Shown: positions 18,053 to 27,721, counted from the first letter of the stretch. The stretch: 58,849 nt of DNA from Akkermansiaceae bacterium (GCA_025457665.1 JALOTY010000015.1:1-58849), one strand, 5' to 3'. Notes: a model not told the origin generated them from the letters alone. Numbers and translations: made by a program.

Positions 18053-18490
18053 ATGGACGAAAGCGAGGACCGATACGCGATTGCCAGGATCGACCTGCCG
18101 GGTGCGAGCACGCACGGCTGGCAGGTGCGGCTGCAACGTCGCGGTCAGCGCTACGCGAAATACTTCGGGGATCGTCAGTATGGCGGTGCCGCTGGGGCGC
18201 TCGTCGAGGCCCGGCGATGGAGGGATCAGGTGTTGGCTGAGCTGGCGGCGGTCCCGGCGGGTCGCGTCTGCCGGGTTTCGGTCAGAAACTCGTCGGGTGT
18301 GGTCGGCGTTTCCCGGATCTGCGTGAGTGCGGCGAATGGGGAATCGTATTTCTTCTGGCAGGCCACCTGGTCCTCGGGAGCGGGGCAGAGGCGGTGCGTG
18401 AAGTTTTCGATCCGTCGCTATGGCGACCGCCAGGCCTTTCGCCTGGCGGTGGAGGCCAGGCGAGAAGGGACGGGGGGACTGGAGGGCTGA
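18053..18490 (+). CDS. protein with two AP2-like DNA-binding domains
   Basis: The 145-residue protein shows two related repeats. The second (about residues 81-136) reads SGVVGVSRICVS, then FFWQATWSS, RCVKFSIRRYGDRQAFRLA and VEARR. This follows the AP2 pattern of apicomplexan and bacterial proteins: GVxGVs, aromatic W.A.W strands, a K.FSvkkYG strand-turn and an A..LA..aR helix. The first (about 7-62) has WQVRLQRRGQRYAKYFGD and YGGAAGALVEARRWRD in the same order. Bacterial AP2 domains occur in homing endonucleases and as small DNA-binding proteins; no nuclease domain is present here. An alternative TTG start at 18011 would overlap the hisD stop. Assignment rests on pattern recall, not on a profile search. 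Confidence 0.62.
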   Translation: MDESEDRYAIARIDLPGASTHGWQVRLQRRGQRYAKYFGDRQYGGAAGALVEARRWRDQVLAELAAVPAGRVCRVSVRNSSGVVGVSRICVSAANGESYFFWQATWSSGAGQRRCVKFSIRRYGDRQAFRLAVEARREGTGGLEG

Positions 18491-18555
18491 GCGATTTCCT
18501 CGCCACCGAGTGGATTTGCACTTGGGATTGATCGCCGCCCGGTCATCTTGCGGCT

Positions 18556-19017
18556 GTGTTCAGTGCGAGCAAGTTGACGGAAGAACAGAAGGCGGACCTC
18601 CATCGGTGGGCCGCAGAGGGAGCATCGATCGCGGATCTTCAGAAACGACTGAAGGAAAGCCATGGGCTGTCGATCACCTACATGGATGCGCGCTTCATGG
18701 TTCTGGATCTCAAGATCGAGATTCTGGAAGTGAAGGAAGAGGAAGCGAAACCGGCTGAAGCCGAGGCGTCGCCTGAGGATGCCGGCATTCCGAATGCCGC
18801 TGGAGCGGTGTCGATTTCAGCCGATGCCATTGCCCTTCCCGGGGCTTTGGTCAGCGGGAAAGTGGTATTTTCCGATGGTGCCAGCGGCGTCTGGATGATC
18901 GATCAATACGGTCGCCCGGCCTTGGATCCGGATGAACCCGGATACCGGCCATCCGCCGAAGACATCCGGGAGTTCCAGACCCAGCTTTCCGCCCTTTTGC
19001 GCAAGCAGGGATACTGA
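18556..19017 (+). CDS. conserved-looking small protein, function unknown
   Basis: I do not recognise a named family. The 153-residue product begins from GTG with a helical part (LTEEQKADLHRWAAEGASIA then DLQKRLKESHGLSITYMDAR) that resembles a helix-turn-helix or short coiled coil. A Glu/Ala/Pro linker (about 58-85) connects to a small beta-rich domain with GALVSGKVVFSDGASGVWMI and DQYGRPALDPDEPGYRP. The C-terminal helix is EDIREFQTQLSALLRKQGY. Codon use is like its neighbours. It is 65 bases after the AP2-like gene in the same direction and may be cotranscribed. The bipartite structure suggests binding plus sensing, but that is inference. Confidence 0.7.
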   Translation: MFSASKLTEEQKADLHRWAAEGASIADLQKRLKESHGLSITYMDARFMVLDLKIEILEVKEEEAKPAEAEASPEDAGIPNAAGAVSISADAIALPGALVSGKVVFSDGASGVWMIDQYGRPALDPDEPGYRPSAEDIREFQTQLSALLRKQGY

Positions 19018-19075
19018 GTCGTGGGTCAATGACCCCACATGGCCCGCGTCGCCGGAGCAGGCGGTGCGGGTCACG

Positions 19076-19110
19076 AAAAAAGGCGGGGCTCATCGAAGAG
19101 CCGCCGCCTT
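19076..19110 (-). terminator. intrinsic terminator of the RRM protein gene
   Basis: Read on the minus strand, a G+C-rich stem (GGCGGCTC, loop TTCGAT, GAGCCCCGCC with one mismatch region) is followed by a run of six T residues. It lies 44 bases after the stop of the RRM gene, in the right orientation. Confidence 0.75.
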
Positions 19111-19153
19111 GGGAAGATTGTTGGGGGATCCTCGAAAGGAGCCTCCGGATGGC

Positions 19154-19558
19154 TTACCAGCGGCGTCCGCCGCCACCGCCACGGTTGTCACCACCGCGAC
19201 CACCGCCGCCACCGCCGCGGCTGTCACCACGGTAGCCACCGCCACCGCCGCCGGAGCGACGTTGACCGCCACCACCACCACCGCCGCCGTATCCGCCGCC
19301 GCCGCCACCACGCTCTTCGCGGGGTTGGGCTTCATTGATGCGCAGGGCGCGGCCGTTGAAGTCTTCGCCGTCGAGGCCCTTGATGGCCGATTCCATCGCT
19401 TCGCGGGAATCCATGGTGACGAAAGCAAATCCACGCGGACGGCCGGATTCGCGATCGGTGGGCAGGTGGACATCCGTCACGCTGCCGTAGGTGCCAAACA
19501 GACCGCGAAGGTCGTCTTCATGGGTGTCAAAGGGGAGATTCCCCACATACATTTTCAT
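19154..19558 (-). CDS. glycine-rich RNA-binding protein with one RRM
   Basis: The 134-residue protein has a single RRM (about 1-78) with RNP2 as MYVGNL at 3-8 and RNP1 as RGFAFVTM at 42-49, so the aromatic RNA-stacking residues are present. A glycine/arginine-rich tail (about 85-134, runs of G with RGG and YRGD units) follows, like cyanobacterial Rbp and plant GRP proteins. Such small proteins bind single-stranded RNA and are frequently cold-induced, acting as RNA chaperones. It has its own terminator and a long upstream untranslated region, fitting a monocistronic, regulated gene. The glycine-codon run makes the complementary strand look like a tandem repeat. Confidence 0.94.
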   Translation of the reverse strand: MKMYVGNLPFDTHEDDLRGLFGTYGSVTDVHLPTDRESGRPRGFAFVTMDSREAMESAIKGLDGEDFNGRALRINEAQPREERGGGGGGYGGGGGGGGQRRSGGGGGGYRGDSRGGGGGGRGGDNRGGGGGRRW

Positions 19559-19888
19559 GGTATCAGGTGGCCGCGCGGTATTCTTCTTACTCTCGCAGAC
19601 TGTTCCCGCTAACCGGGTCTCAGATTACCACCGAATCGCTAAACTCACCTGGCAACACTCCATGCCCTGATCGTTGCCAAGGCGCGGTCCACGCCGAGGC
19701 CTGTGCAGGAAAAGGATCTTGATGGCAAGGGAAATCGAAAATTCAGGTTTCCGAACGAGGATTTTTTAAAGTCCCGGACAACGCCGAAAATCCGGATTTC
19801 CCCAATTTCACCCGCCCGGACTACGCGATCACGGAGGGTTTCGGTCTCGACACCGACCGCCCATGCGATAAAGCGATGGCTCCCCCAG
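19559..19888. other. 330-base divergent intergenic region
   Basis: This region separates the RRM gene (minus) from the secreted C25-like protein (plus). It is noticeably less G+C-rich than neighbouring genes from about 19600 to 19830. A reading frame runs through it from 19703 into the downstream gene, but the N-terminus it would add is basic and low in complexity and would bury the signal peptide, so I treat it as non-coding. It presumably holds both promoters and the 5' leader of the RRM gene, which in cold-inducible homologues is long. I could not assign convincing -35/-10 elements. Confidence 0.4.
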
Positions 19889-22288
19889 ATGCTGTTTTTC
19901 CCTTTCCGCCGTGCGGTCCTTCAGGGCCTGCTTGCGCTTGCCCTGTGCTCTCCTGCCTTGGCGGTGCGCCATTTGATCGAGCTGGATGTCCAGGTCGACG
20001 AGCGCATCGGCGCGGTCACTTTCGGCATCGAGCGCGAGGATGAACTCGGGCCCGCCATGCAGGTCCACCGACGGATCGAGGGAAGCAGCGGGCCATCGAG
20101 CTGGCAGTGGCGGGCGAATTTGCCGCGGGAAACGGCGGAATGGAGTGATTCCGGCCTGAATCCCGGAACGATTTACGAGTACCGGTTTTACGTCCCGGCC
20201 GACAATGATTTCCCCAACGAGACCGCAGCCTACGTCAGTTGCGGGATCGATGCGCCATTGGTGGACCAACGCGGACGGGTCTTGTTGGTCGTGGATCAAA
20301 CCGTGGCCACAGCGCTGAGTGTGGAACTGGGTCGATTCACCCGCGATCTCACGGGCGATGGTTGGACGGTCAGTCGGCTCGATTTTGGTCGTCACGGCAG
20401 TGCCACGCCGGAGGCCCTGCGAGCGCAGATCCAAAGCATCCATGCCACGACACCCCTTTCCTCCATCATCCTCTTCGGCCACCTGCCGGTGGTGAAAAGC
20501 GGACTGATCCGACCGGACGAGCATGAGTTCTACCGGCAGGCGACTGATCTGTTCTACGCCGATGTCGATGGGGTTTGGCAGGATGTTTTGGAGACCTTCG
20601 ATCCTGAGGATGCGAATCACTTCCCCGGAGATGGCGACTATGACCATGAATCGGTCCCGGGGCCGAACCACCGGATCGAGATTCCCATCGGTCGCATTGA
20701 CATGGCGGACATGCCCGCGTGGCCGAGCAGTGAGGTCGAGCTGTTGCGGAGATACCTGAACAAAAACCACCATTTCCGCCAATGCCGCCATGTCGTGCCG
20801 CGTGAGGTGTATTTCACCTCCATGGCCTATGATGACAGCCCGCTGGAAGCTGCGGCAGTCGTGGCGATGCTGGGTCCGGAAAACGGGGTGGAGGCCTATG
20901 ACGACGGGGAGACCGAGCAGTCGCGTCCACTGCTCTGGGGGATCGCCGGGAGGGATTGGGATGGGTCAAACTACCCCAACTACCGCTTCAAATCCCATTT
21001 CACCGTGAACTTCGCCAGCGGCAAGCAGGCCTGGGAGTGGGAAAACAACCAGATGCGTGCGATGCTGGCGATGCCTTGGTACGGACTCACCTGCACCTGG
21101 GGTGTGCGACCGAACTGGCTTTTCCACTTCGCCGGCATGGGTCAGACGCTGGGCTACTGCAACTATCGTACCGTCAATAATAACAACAACGTCAACACCA
21201 GCCAGCCGCTCGACTATCTGCCCGGTGACGATTTCGATGAATGGCTCGATGGCTTCGTCCATCTCAACCTGATGGGGGATCCCACCTTGAGGATCCATCC
21301 GGTTCCCCCCGTGCGGGCCCTCGCGGCGACCCAAGCAAGCGGCGGTCCGGTCTTGAGCTGGCAGGCACCGGACGACTTCCGGGTGATCGGTTTTCACGTC
21401 TATCGTTCCAGCTCTCTGTTAGGCCCTTTCACCCGTCTCACTTCCGGGCCCCTGAAATCCCTGAGCTACAAGGATAGCGCCGCCCCCGGAGGTGCCTCCT
21501 GGTACATGGTCCGGCCGGTGAAGCGCGAGGTGGTGCCGGTGGGCAGCTATCTCAATGCCGGTCAGGGTGCTTTCGTGAAAGTCCAGGGCAGCACGGTGAA
21601 CCGACCGCCCACGGTTCAGAACTGGAGCTACACGATCCCGATCAATGGCAGTCTGAATTTCACGCCATCGATGACCGATCCGGATGGCGACACCGTGAAA
21701 TGCTTCATCGGCGCCCCTCCCGCCAATGGCGAAATCACTGGCAACGGACCGACCTTCACCTATCAGCCCAAAGCGGGATTTTCGGGCTATGATCGTTTTC
21801 CGGTGACCGCTTGGGACGGACTGGCGGAAAGCGTCGGGACGGTGACCGTTCAGGTCGGCTTCATCCAGCCACCGGCATTGACTTACACGACCTGGCAGGC
21901 GGGGATCAACTGGCTCGGGCGCAATTCCTCGCCGACGGCGGATGCCAATGGCGACGGGGTGACCAATGCCATGGAGTTTCATCTCGCCCGCAATCCCGTG
22001 GGGCCGCGGAGCCCGTGGTATTCCCGCATGGAAACCGAAATCATCGAAGGGGTTCCTTGGTGGACGGTCGAGTTCCGCCGACGCAAGAATCATCCGGCGT
22101 TGGCCGTGAAATGCGCGACCGATGGAACGCCGTGGTGGAGCACCCTGGTTCCCGATGGTCGTGATGTCGTGATGGAGGTTTTTCCGGATCATTTTCCGAC
22201 CGAACCGCTCGCCGAACTCGTCCGCGTGCGGATCCGACAGCGCTCGGAGGTGAAACTCAGGCTTCTCCGACTCGAAGGGACCGATTGA
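19889..22288 (+). CDS. large secreted C25-peptidase-like protein with C-terminal sorting-like module
   Basis: The 799-residue product starts MLFFPFRRAVLQGLLALALC, a signal peptide. Residues ~110-470 contain GRVLLVVDQTVA, SSIILFGHLPVV, IEIPIGRIDMADMP, and HLNLMGDPTLRIHPVPP; the last is like the end of the catalytic region of gingipain-type C25 peptidases. I cannot locate the catalytic GHG and Cys motifs with confidence, so it may be inactive. A fibronectin-III-like domain (PVRALAATQASGGPVLSW), a cadherin-like domain (PPTVQNWSYTIPINGSL, MTDPDGDTV) and a C-terminal module with DANGDGVTNAMEFHLA follow. The last module is shared with two other proteins in this window. Surface or extracellular location is inferred. 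Confidence 0.6.
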   Translation: MLFFPFRRAVLQGLLALALCSPALAVRHLIELDVQVDERIGAVTFGIEREDELGPAMQVHRRIEGSSGPSSWQWRANLPRETAEWSDSGLNPGTIYEYRFYVPADNDFPNETAAYVSCGIDAPLVDQRGRVLLVVDQTVATALSVELGRFTRDLTGDGWTVSRLDFGRHGSATPEALRAQIQSIHATTPLSSIILFGHLPVVKSGLIRPDEHEFYRQATDLFYADVDGVWQDVLETFDPEDANHFPGDGDYDHESVPGPNHRIEIPIGRIDMADMPAWPSSEVELLRRYLNKNHHFRQCRHVVPREVYFTSMAYDDSPLEAAAVVAMLGPENGVEAYDDGETEQSRPLLWGIAGRDWDGSNYPNYRFKSHFTVNFASGKQAWEWENNQMRAMLAMPWYGLTCTWGVRPNWLFHFAGMGQTLGYCNYRTVNNNNNVNTSQPLDYLPGDDFDEWLDGFVHLNLMGDPTLRIHPVPPVRALAATQASGGPVLSWQAPDDFRVIGFHVYRSSSLLGPFTRLTSGPLKSLSYKDSAAPGGASWYMVRPVKREVVPVGSYLNAGQGAFVKVQGSTVNRPPTVQNWSYTIPINGSLNFTPSMTDPDGDTVKCFIGAPPANGEITGNGPTFTYQPKAGFSGYDRFPVTAWDGLAESVGTVTVQVGFIQPPALTYTTWQAGINWLGRNSSPTADANGDGVTNAMEFHLARNPVGPRSPWYSRMETEIIEGVPWWTVEFRRRKNHPALAVKCATDGTPWWSTLVPDGRDVVMEVFPDHFPTEPLAELVRVRIRQRSEVKLRLLRLEGTD

Positions 22289-22363
22289 TCCCGGCGGTCG
22301 ATGAATCCGCCGCCTCGAATTTCGCACTTGGATTGCCGCCCTGCCCGTTCAGTTTCCCCGCGG

Positions 22364-23128
22364 ATGAAGTCGCGTTTCCGTCCCTGCATCGATCTCCACG
22401 AAGGTCGGGTCAAACAGATCGTTGGTGGCACGCTGCGGGATGATGGTCCCGGACCGGTGGAAAACTTTACGTCCGAGCAGGGCGCGGCATGGTTCGCCGA
22501 AAAATTCCGGGCCGATGGCCTGACCGGCGGTCACGTGATCCAGCTCGGCCCGGGAAATGGCGAGGCGGCCCGCGAGGCACTGGCCGCATGGCCGGGAGGG
22601 ATGCAGATGGGCGGGGGCATCGATGCCACCAATGCCGCTTCATGGATCGATGCCGGGGCCAGCCATGTGATCGTCACTTCCTGGCTTTTTGTGGATGGTC
22701 ACTTTTCTCCCGCCCGACTCGCTGAGCTCGAAGCTGCGGTGGGTAGGGAGCGGTTGGTGATCGATCTCTCCTGTCGGAAAACTGCCGATGGCTGGGCGGT
22801 GGCGATCCACCGCTGGCAGACGATCACCGATCTGTTGATTTCTCCGGCCGTGCTCGATGACCTCGCGGCCCATTGCGATGAATTTCTCATCCATGCGGCC
22901 GATGTGGAGGGCCTCTGCGGGGGAATCGACCGGGACCTTGTGGAAATGCTCGGGCAATGGGGCCGCAGACCCCTGACCTATGCCGGAGGCGTGGCCTCGA
23001 TGGAGGACCTGGAATGGATCGATGTGCATAGCGCCGGGCGCATCGATGTCACCGTGGGATCGGCGCTCGATCTTTTCGGCGGCAAGAAGCTTCGTTACGA
23101 GGATCTCGTGGCCTGGAACCATCGCTAA
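22364..23128 (+). CDS. hisA: HisA isomerase of the eukaryotic (HIS6) type
   Basis: The 254-residue protein is a (beta-alpha)8 barrel with the first catalytic aspartate in [60 protein letters not shown] and [14 protein letters not shown]. The pattern [16 protein letters not shown] and VIVTSWLF is that of fungal and plant HIS6-like enzymes rather than the usual bacterial HisA (which has PAIDLxxGxxVRL). It isomerises ProFAR to PRFAR in histidine synthesis. ATG at 22364 is chosen because it begins two residues before the conserved first strand; an in-frame upstream start would add an unconserved 21 residues. No other his gene is adjacent. Confidence 0.9.
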   Translation: MKSRFRPCIDLHEGRVKQIVGGTLRDDGPGPVENFTSEQGAAWFAEKFRADGLTGGHVIQLGPGNGEAAREALAAWPGGMQMGGGIDATNAASWIDAGASHVIVTSWLFVDGHFSPARLAELEAAVGRERLVIDLSCRKTADGWAVAIHRWQTITDLLISPAVLDDLAAHCDEFLIHAADVEGLCGGIDRDLVEMLGQWGRRPLTYAGGVASMEDLEWIDVHSAGRIDVTVGSALDLFGGKKLRYEDLVAWNHR

Positions 23129-23187
23129 TCCATGCTTTCGCGCGCTCGGCACTTGCGGCAGGGCGGGCGCTTGGTAGGGGTTGGGGC

Positions 23188-24555
23188 ATGCGAAGATTGA
23201 TCCGGGAAATCCTCACCGCCACCGAGTCCGCAGATTGCATCGAAGCCGCCGGCTGGGTGCGCACCCGCAGGGACTCGAAGGCTTTCTCATTCCTCGAAAT
23301 CAATGACGGCTCCTGTATGGGGAACCTGCAAGTGATCGTCGATGCCGGGACGCCGGGTTCCGAGGATCTGACGAAGATGGGCACGGGAGCCTCGGTGACG
23401 GTGACCGGTCGATTGGTGCCATCGCAAGGGGGCGGCCAACAGTGGGAGGTCCAAGCCACGGAAATCCGGCTGTTAGGGACGGTGCCGGAAGACTATCCGC
23501 TTCAGAAAAAAGGTCACTCTACCGAATTCCTGCGCTCCATCGCCCACCTGCGTCCTCGAACGAATCTCTACGGTGCCATGTTCCGCATCCGCAGCCGGAT
23601 GAGCTATGCGGTGCACCGCTTTTTCCAGGAAAGGCATTTCCACTACATCCACACGCCTATCATCACCGCCAGCGATTGCGAAGGAGCCGGAGAGATGTTC
23701 CGGGTCACCACGCTTGATCCCCTGAGTCAGGAAGAGAAATCCTTCGAACAAGACTTCTTCGGCAAGGCCGCCCACCTCACGGTTTCGGGTCAACTGGAAG
23801 GCGAGACCTTCGCCTGCGCGCTGGGCAACATTTACACCTTCGGTCCCACCTTCCGCGCGGAAAACTCCAACACGTCACGCCACGCCGCCGAGTTCTGGAT
23901 GATCGAGCCCGAAATGGCCTTTTGTGACCTGCAAGGGGACATGGATCTGGCCGAGGAGATGGTCAAATACCTCGTCGTGGAAGCACTCGAAAAACAGGAG
24001 GGCGACCTCGCGATTTTCGAGAAGTTCATCGATAAGGACCTGCGTCGTCGATTGGAATTCGTCGCCACCCATCCTTTCGAGCGCCTGCCCTACACGGATG
24101 CGGTGGAAATCCTGAGGAAGAGCGGAAAGAGCTTCGAATACCCGGTGGAGTACGGACTGAACCTCCAGAGCGAACATGAACGCTGGTTGACCGAAGAGCA
24201 CTTCAAACGCCCGGTGACCGTCTTCAACTACCCCAAGGAAATCAAACCTTTCTACATGCGGATCAATGACGATGGGCGCACCGTCACCGCCATGGACCTC
24301 CTCGTTCCCGGCATCGGTGAAATCGTCGGCGGCAGCCAGCGCGAGGAGCGGCTCGATGTCCTTCTCGCCAACATGGATCGCCACGGCTTGTCCATCGATG
24401 ATTACGGTTGGTATGTCGATACCCGCCGCTTCGGCAGCGTTCCCCATGCTGGCTTTGGCATGGGCTTTGAACGTCTGCTGATGTTTGTCACCGGGATGCA
24501 GAACATCCGCGATGTCATCCCCTTCGCCCGCACTCCGGGAAACTGCGAGTTCTGA
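23188..24555 (+). CDS. asnS: asparaginyl-tRNA synthetase
   Basis: A class IIb synthetase of 455 residues: an N-terminal OB-fold ([20 protein letters not shown]) binds the anticodon and the catalytic domain follows. Motif 2 is [20 protein letters not shown] and motif 3 is [15 protein letters not shown], followed by [16 protein letters not shown], the ending typical of AsnRS. The [14 protein letters not shown] element separates AsnRS from AspRS. The gene charges tRNA-Asn, one copy of which is encoded at 34.4 kb. Presence of AsnRS implies asparagine is attached directly rather than only by amidation. Confidence 0.97.
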   Translation: MRRLIREILTATESADCIEAAGWVRTRRDSKAFSFLEINDGSCMGNLQVIVDAGTPGSEDLTKMGTGASVTVTGRLVPSQGGGQQWEVQATEIRLLGTVPEDYPLQKKGHSTEFLRSIAHLRPRTNLYGAMFRIRSRMSYAVHRFFQERHFHYIHTPIITASDCEGAGEMFRVTTLDPLSQEEKSFEQDFFGKAAHLTVSGQLEGETFACALGNIYTFGPTFRAENSNTSRHAAEFWMIEPEMAFCDLQGDMDLAEEMVKYLVVEALEKQEGDLAIFEKFIDKDLRRRLEFVATHPFERLPYTDAVEILRKSGKSFEYPVEYGLNLQSEHERWLTEEHFKRPVTVFNYPKEIKPFYMRINDDGRTVTAMDLLVPGIGEIVGGSQREERLDVLLANMDRHGLSIDDYGWYVDTRRFGSVPHAGFGMGFERLLMFVTGMQNIRDVIPFARTPGNCEF

Positions 24556-24673
24556 TCGAAACTCAGTCCGGTTAGCAGGAGACGGTTCAAGCCTTCGACT
24601 GTTAGATGCACTGGGAAAAGGCTGTTAGATAACCCGGGACTCCGATTCGTTTCCTTCACCCGAATGGAGGAAT

Positions 24674-25765
24674 TCAGCGGACGGAGAAGCGATGGATCTC
24701 GATGTGGCGGTAGGTTTCGCCGGGGCGAAGGACGGCGGAAGGGAAATGGGGATGGTTTGGAGCGTCCGGGAAGTTTTCGGTTTCGAGGCACAGGCCCGAG
24801 CGGCGCGGATAGATTTGCCCGGATTTCCCCGCTGGATGGTCCCCGCCGAAACATTCCGGACCCAGGAAGTTTCCGGCATACACTTGGATGGCGGGCTGAT
24901 TGGTGAGGATTTCCAAGGTCCGCCCGCTTTCCGGATGATGGAAAGTGGCGGCGACCTGGGATTCATCGGTCCCATCGTCCAGCACCCACGCGTGATCGTA
25001 TCCCGCTCCGTATCCGAGGCAGGGAAAGTCGCCATCGATCCGCTCGCCGATGCGATGAGTGGAGGTGAAATCGAGAGGCGTGTCCGCGACAGAGCGCAGT
25101 TCGCCAGTGGGGATGAGGCCGGGATCCGTGGGAAGATAGCGGGAAGCCCTGAGGGAAAGTTCGTGATCGAGTACGGGTGCCATGGGATTTCCTGAAAGGT
25201 TCCAATAGCTGTGATGGACGAGGTTCAGCACGGTCGCCGCGCGAGAATTGGCCGTGGCTTGCCAGATGAGCTCGTTGTCATCGTTGAGAGCGTAGAGGAC
25301 TTCGACTTCGAGTTCGCCCGGATAGCCATCGTCGCCATCCGGGGAAACGAGACGCATGCGGACTTCCGAGGGTCCATGCGAAACGATTTCCCACAGCTTT
25401 CGATGGAATCCGCCATCGCCTCCATGCAGATGGCTGGGAATGCCACCTGGAGCATTGTTGAGCGCGAGTTGATAGAGGTTTCCATCGAGCGTGAAGCGAC
25501 CGTGAGCGATGCGATTTCCGAAACGTCCGACGGTGGCACCGAGATAAGGATTGGCCGGGGAAAGGTAATCGGCGGCGGAATCATAGCCCAGAGTGACATC
25601 GGCCATCCGCCCATCGCGATCCGGGACCTCCATGCCGACGAGGGTGGCTCCGAGATTGGTGATTCGGGCACGCAGTCCGTGACGGTTGGTCAGTTCGATA
25701 AGGCTGGCTTCGCGACCGCAGGGAAGGGTGCCGAAGGAGGGAAAGGAGGACTCTGATGGGTTCAT
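24674..25765 (-). CDS. galM: aldose 1-epimerase (mutarotase)
   Basis: GalM interconverts alpha and beta anomers of aldoses. The 363-residue protein has ITNLGATLVGMEVPDRDG, VTLGYDSAADYL, ATVGRFGNRIAHGRFTLDG, the substrate histidine in PSHLHGG, the catalytic histidine in VHHSYWNLSG, and the C-terminal glutamate in CLETENFPDAPNHPHFP. All are typical. It is transcribed towards asnS, convergent, with 118 bases between. With the galactosidase- and arabinanase-like enzymes nearby it fits sugar catabolism; it could serve galactose or other aldoses. Confidence 0.95.
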   Translation of the reverse strand: MNPSESSFPSFGTLPCGREASLIELTNRHGLRARITNLGATLVGMEVPDRDGRMADVTLGYDSAADYLSPANPYLGATVGRFGNRIAHGRFTLDGNLYQLALNNAPGGIPSHLHGGDGGFHRKLWEIVSHGPSEVRMRLVSPDGDDGYPGELEVEVLYALNDDNELIWQATANSRAATVLNLVHHSYWNLSGNPMAPVLDHELSLRASRYLPTDPGLIPTGELRSVADTPLDFTSTHRIGERIDGDFPCLGYGAGYDHAWVLDDGTDESQVAATFHHPESGRTLEILTNQPAIQVYAGNFLGPECFGGDHPAGKSGQIYPRRSGLCLETENFPDAPNHPHFPSAVLRPGETYRHIEIHRFSVR

Positions 25766-25828
25766 GGGTAGGTGGCGGAACAGAGGTGACCTAGCAGACA
25801 GGAATCGAAAACGGAGCGCGCGGTTGTG

Positions 25829-27721
25829 TCAGCGGTTGGCGAGGGCTTCGAGTTCCTCCCAGCGGGCGTAAAGGCGGGCGACTTCAGCCACGGCGCGTTC
25901 GTGTTCCGCCACCATGGCGGGAAGTTCCGCAAATCGCGCGGCCTGGGTTTCGGGATCCTGGATGGCGGCTTCGAGCGCTGCGGCCTTTTCCTCGGCGGCG
26001 AGGAGGGTTTCCTCCATGGCATCGAGTTCCTTTCTCTCCGCCAGAGTCAGCTTCCGGGGCTTTTCCTGGGACGGTGAAGCCGCCCGACGCCGGGCATCCG
26101 CCTCGCGGGCGGCACTCTGCGCCTGGGCGCGGTGGATGGCCTCGCGCTGCTGGCGCTTTTCGAGATAATACGAGAAGTTCCCGGGGGTGAAATGAACGCC
26201 GCCGTCCTCGAAGGCGATGATCTGATCGCAGATGCGATCGAGGAAATAACGATCGTGCGAAACGACCAGCACCGAGCCATCGAAATCCGCGATGGCCTCC
26301 TCAAGCATGCGCAGCGAAGGCAGGTCGAGGTCATTGGTCGGCTCATCCAGAACAAGAAGGTTGCCGCCGGTTTTGAGGACTTTGGCAAGCATCAGGCGGG
26401 CGCGCTCGCCGCCGGAGAGGAGGTCCACACGTTCGTTGATGCGGTCATCGGTGAAAAGGAATCGACGCAGGTAGCCGCGGGCACCGATGACTTCATCGCC
26501 GAAATGCAGCTTCTCATTTCCCTCCGCCACTTCATCGAGCAGCGAGCCAGAGCCATCGAGCACCATGCGGGATTGGTCGATGTAGTTGATGCGGACTCTC
26601 TTGCCGATTTCCGCACGGCCCTCGCTCGGGGAAATCATTCCCAGGCAGAGCTTGAGCAGGGTGGTTTTGCCGACACCATTGCGACCGACGATGCCGGTGC
26701 ATTGGCCGGGGCGAAGGGTGAGCGTCAGATGACGGAAAAGCCAGCGGGGCGAAGTGGCGGTGCCGACATTGACGCCGGCATCTTCGAGTTCCACGACCTT
26801 GTCGCCGAGAGGCGGCGGGGGCGGGATGAGGAGGTCCATTTCGCGCTCTTCGGGAGGAGCTTCGATGCCTTCGATTTCATAAAACTTGTCCAAGCGGTGA
26901 CGCGACTTCGTGGTCCGTGCCTTGACCCCGGCACGGACCCACTCGAGTTCCTCGCGAAGGAAGCGCTGGCGACGGCGTTCGGTTTGCTCGGCGATCTGGC
27001 GGCGGACGGCTTTCGATTCCAGGTAGGCGGTGTAGTTTCCCGGATGGGAGAAAGCCTTGCCTTGATCGATCTCGATGATGCGAGTGGCGATGACATCGAG
27101 GAAGTATCGATCGTGCGTCACAAAGATCACGGCCCCCGAATAGGTCTTCAGGAAATCCTCCAGCCAGCGGATGGAGTCGGCATCGAGGTGGTTCGTGGGC
27201 TCATCGAGCAGCAGGAGGTCCGGCTGGGAAGCCAGCGCGCGGCAAAGGGCGACACGGCGTTTTTCCCCGCCGGAGAGCGGTCCGGTCTCTGTTTCGAGTG
27301 GCGGGGTGCCGAGGGCATTGGAAAGGGAGAGGATGCGGGCGTCGAGATTCCAGCCGTCGGAGTGATCGATGAGATGGAGCAACTCGGCGAGCTGTGCTTC
27401 GGAGCCATCGCCATTTTCGTATCGACGAATCGCCTCCACGACATCGGCCGCGCCTGCGGCGATGTTTTCGTGAACGGAGAGTGAGGGATCGAGTTCGAAT
27501 TCCTGGGGCAGGTAGCCGGTGCGCAGTTCGCGTCGGCGGGAGATGTCACCGGAATCCGCCGCGTGATGGCCGGCGAGGATCTTCAGCAGGGAGGTCTTGC
27601 CACAACCATTGCGGCCGACGAGACCGACTTTTTCCCCGGACTCGACTGCGAGCGTCACGCCATCGAGGAGGGTTTGGTATCCGTAGGACAGGCGGATTTC
27701 GTTGGCGGAGAGCAGGGACAT
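25829..27721 (-). CDS. ABC-F family ATPase
   Basis: The 630-residue protein has two ABC domains and no membrane segment. First domain: GRNGCGKTS, LSGGEKRR, LLLLDEPTNHLD. Second: GRNGVGKTT, LSGGERAR, LLVLDEPTNDLD. The signatures and Walker boxes are intact in both. A charged linker rich in Arg between the domains (RRQIAEQTERRRQRFLREE) is the P-site tRNA interaction motif region of ABC-F proteins, and a C-terminal coiled coil (about 545-630) is like Uup. Members act on the ribosome E-site or in ribosome assembly/DNA-related roles. Start ATG at 27721 is favoured over an upstream extension because MSLLSANEIRLSYG is the usual beginning. Confidence 0.93.
   Translation of the reverse strand: MSLLSANEIRLSYGYQTLLDGVTLAVESGEKVGLVGRNGCGKTSLLKILAGHHAADSGDISRRRELRTGYLPQEFELDPSLSVHENIAAGAADVVEAIRRYENGDGSEAQLAELLHLIDHSDGWNLDARILSLSNALGTPPLETETGPLSGGEKRRVALCRALASQPDLLLLDEPTNHLDADSIRWLEDFLKTYSGAVIFVTHDRYFLDVIATRIIEIDQGKAFSHPGNYTAYLESKAVRRQIAEQTERRRQRFLREELEWVRAGVKARTTKSRHRLDKFYEIEGIEAPPEEREMDLLIPPPPPLGDKVVELEDAGVNVGTATSPRWLFRHLTLTLRPGQCTGIVGRNGVGKTTLLKLCLGMISPSEGRAEIGKRVRINYIDQSRMVLDGSGSLLDEVAEGNEKLHFGDEVIGARGYLRRFLFTDDRINERVDLLSGGERARLMLAKVLKTGGNLLVLDEPTNDLDLPSLRMLEEAIADFDGSVLVVSHDRYFLDRICDQIIAFEDGGVHFTPGNFSYYLEKRQQREAIHRAQAQSAAREADARRRAASPSQEKPRKLTLAERKELDAMEETLLAAEEKAAALEAAIQDPETQAARFAELPAMVAEHERAVAEVARLYARWEELEALANR

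Noticed and set aside
19154..19340. Apparent tandem repeat of CCGCCACC-type units
   Set aside because: It is the codon run of the glycine-rich tail of the RRM protein on the other strand, not an independent repeat.
19703..19888. N-terminal extension of the C25-like protein
   Set aside because: The extension is basic and of low complexity and would place a clear signal peptide 62 residues inside the protein.
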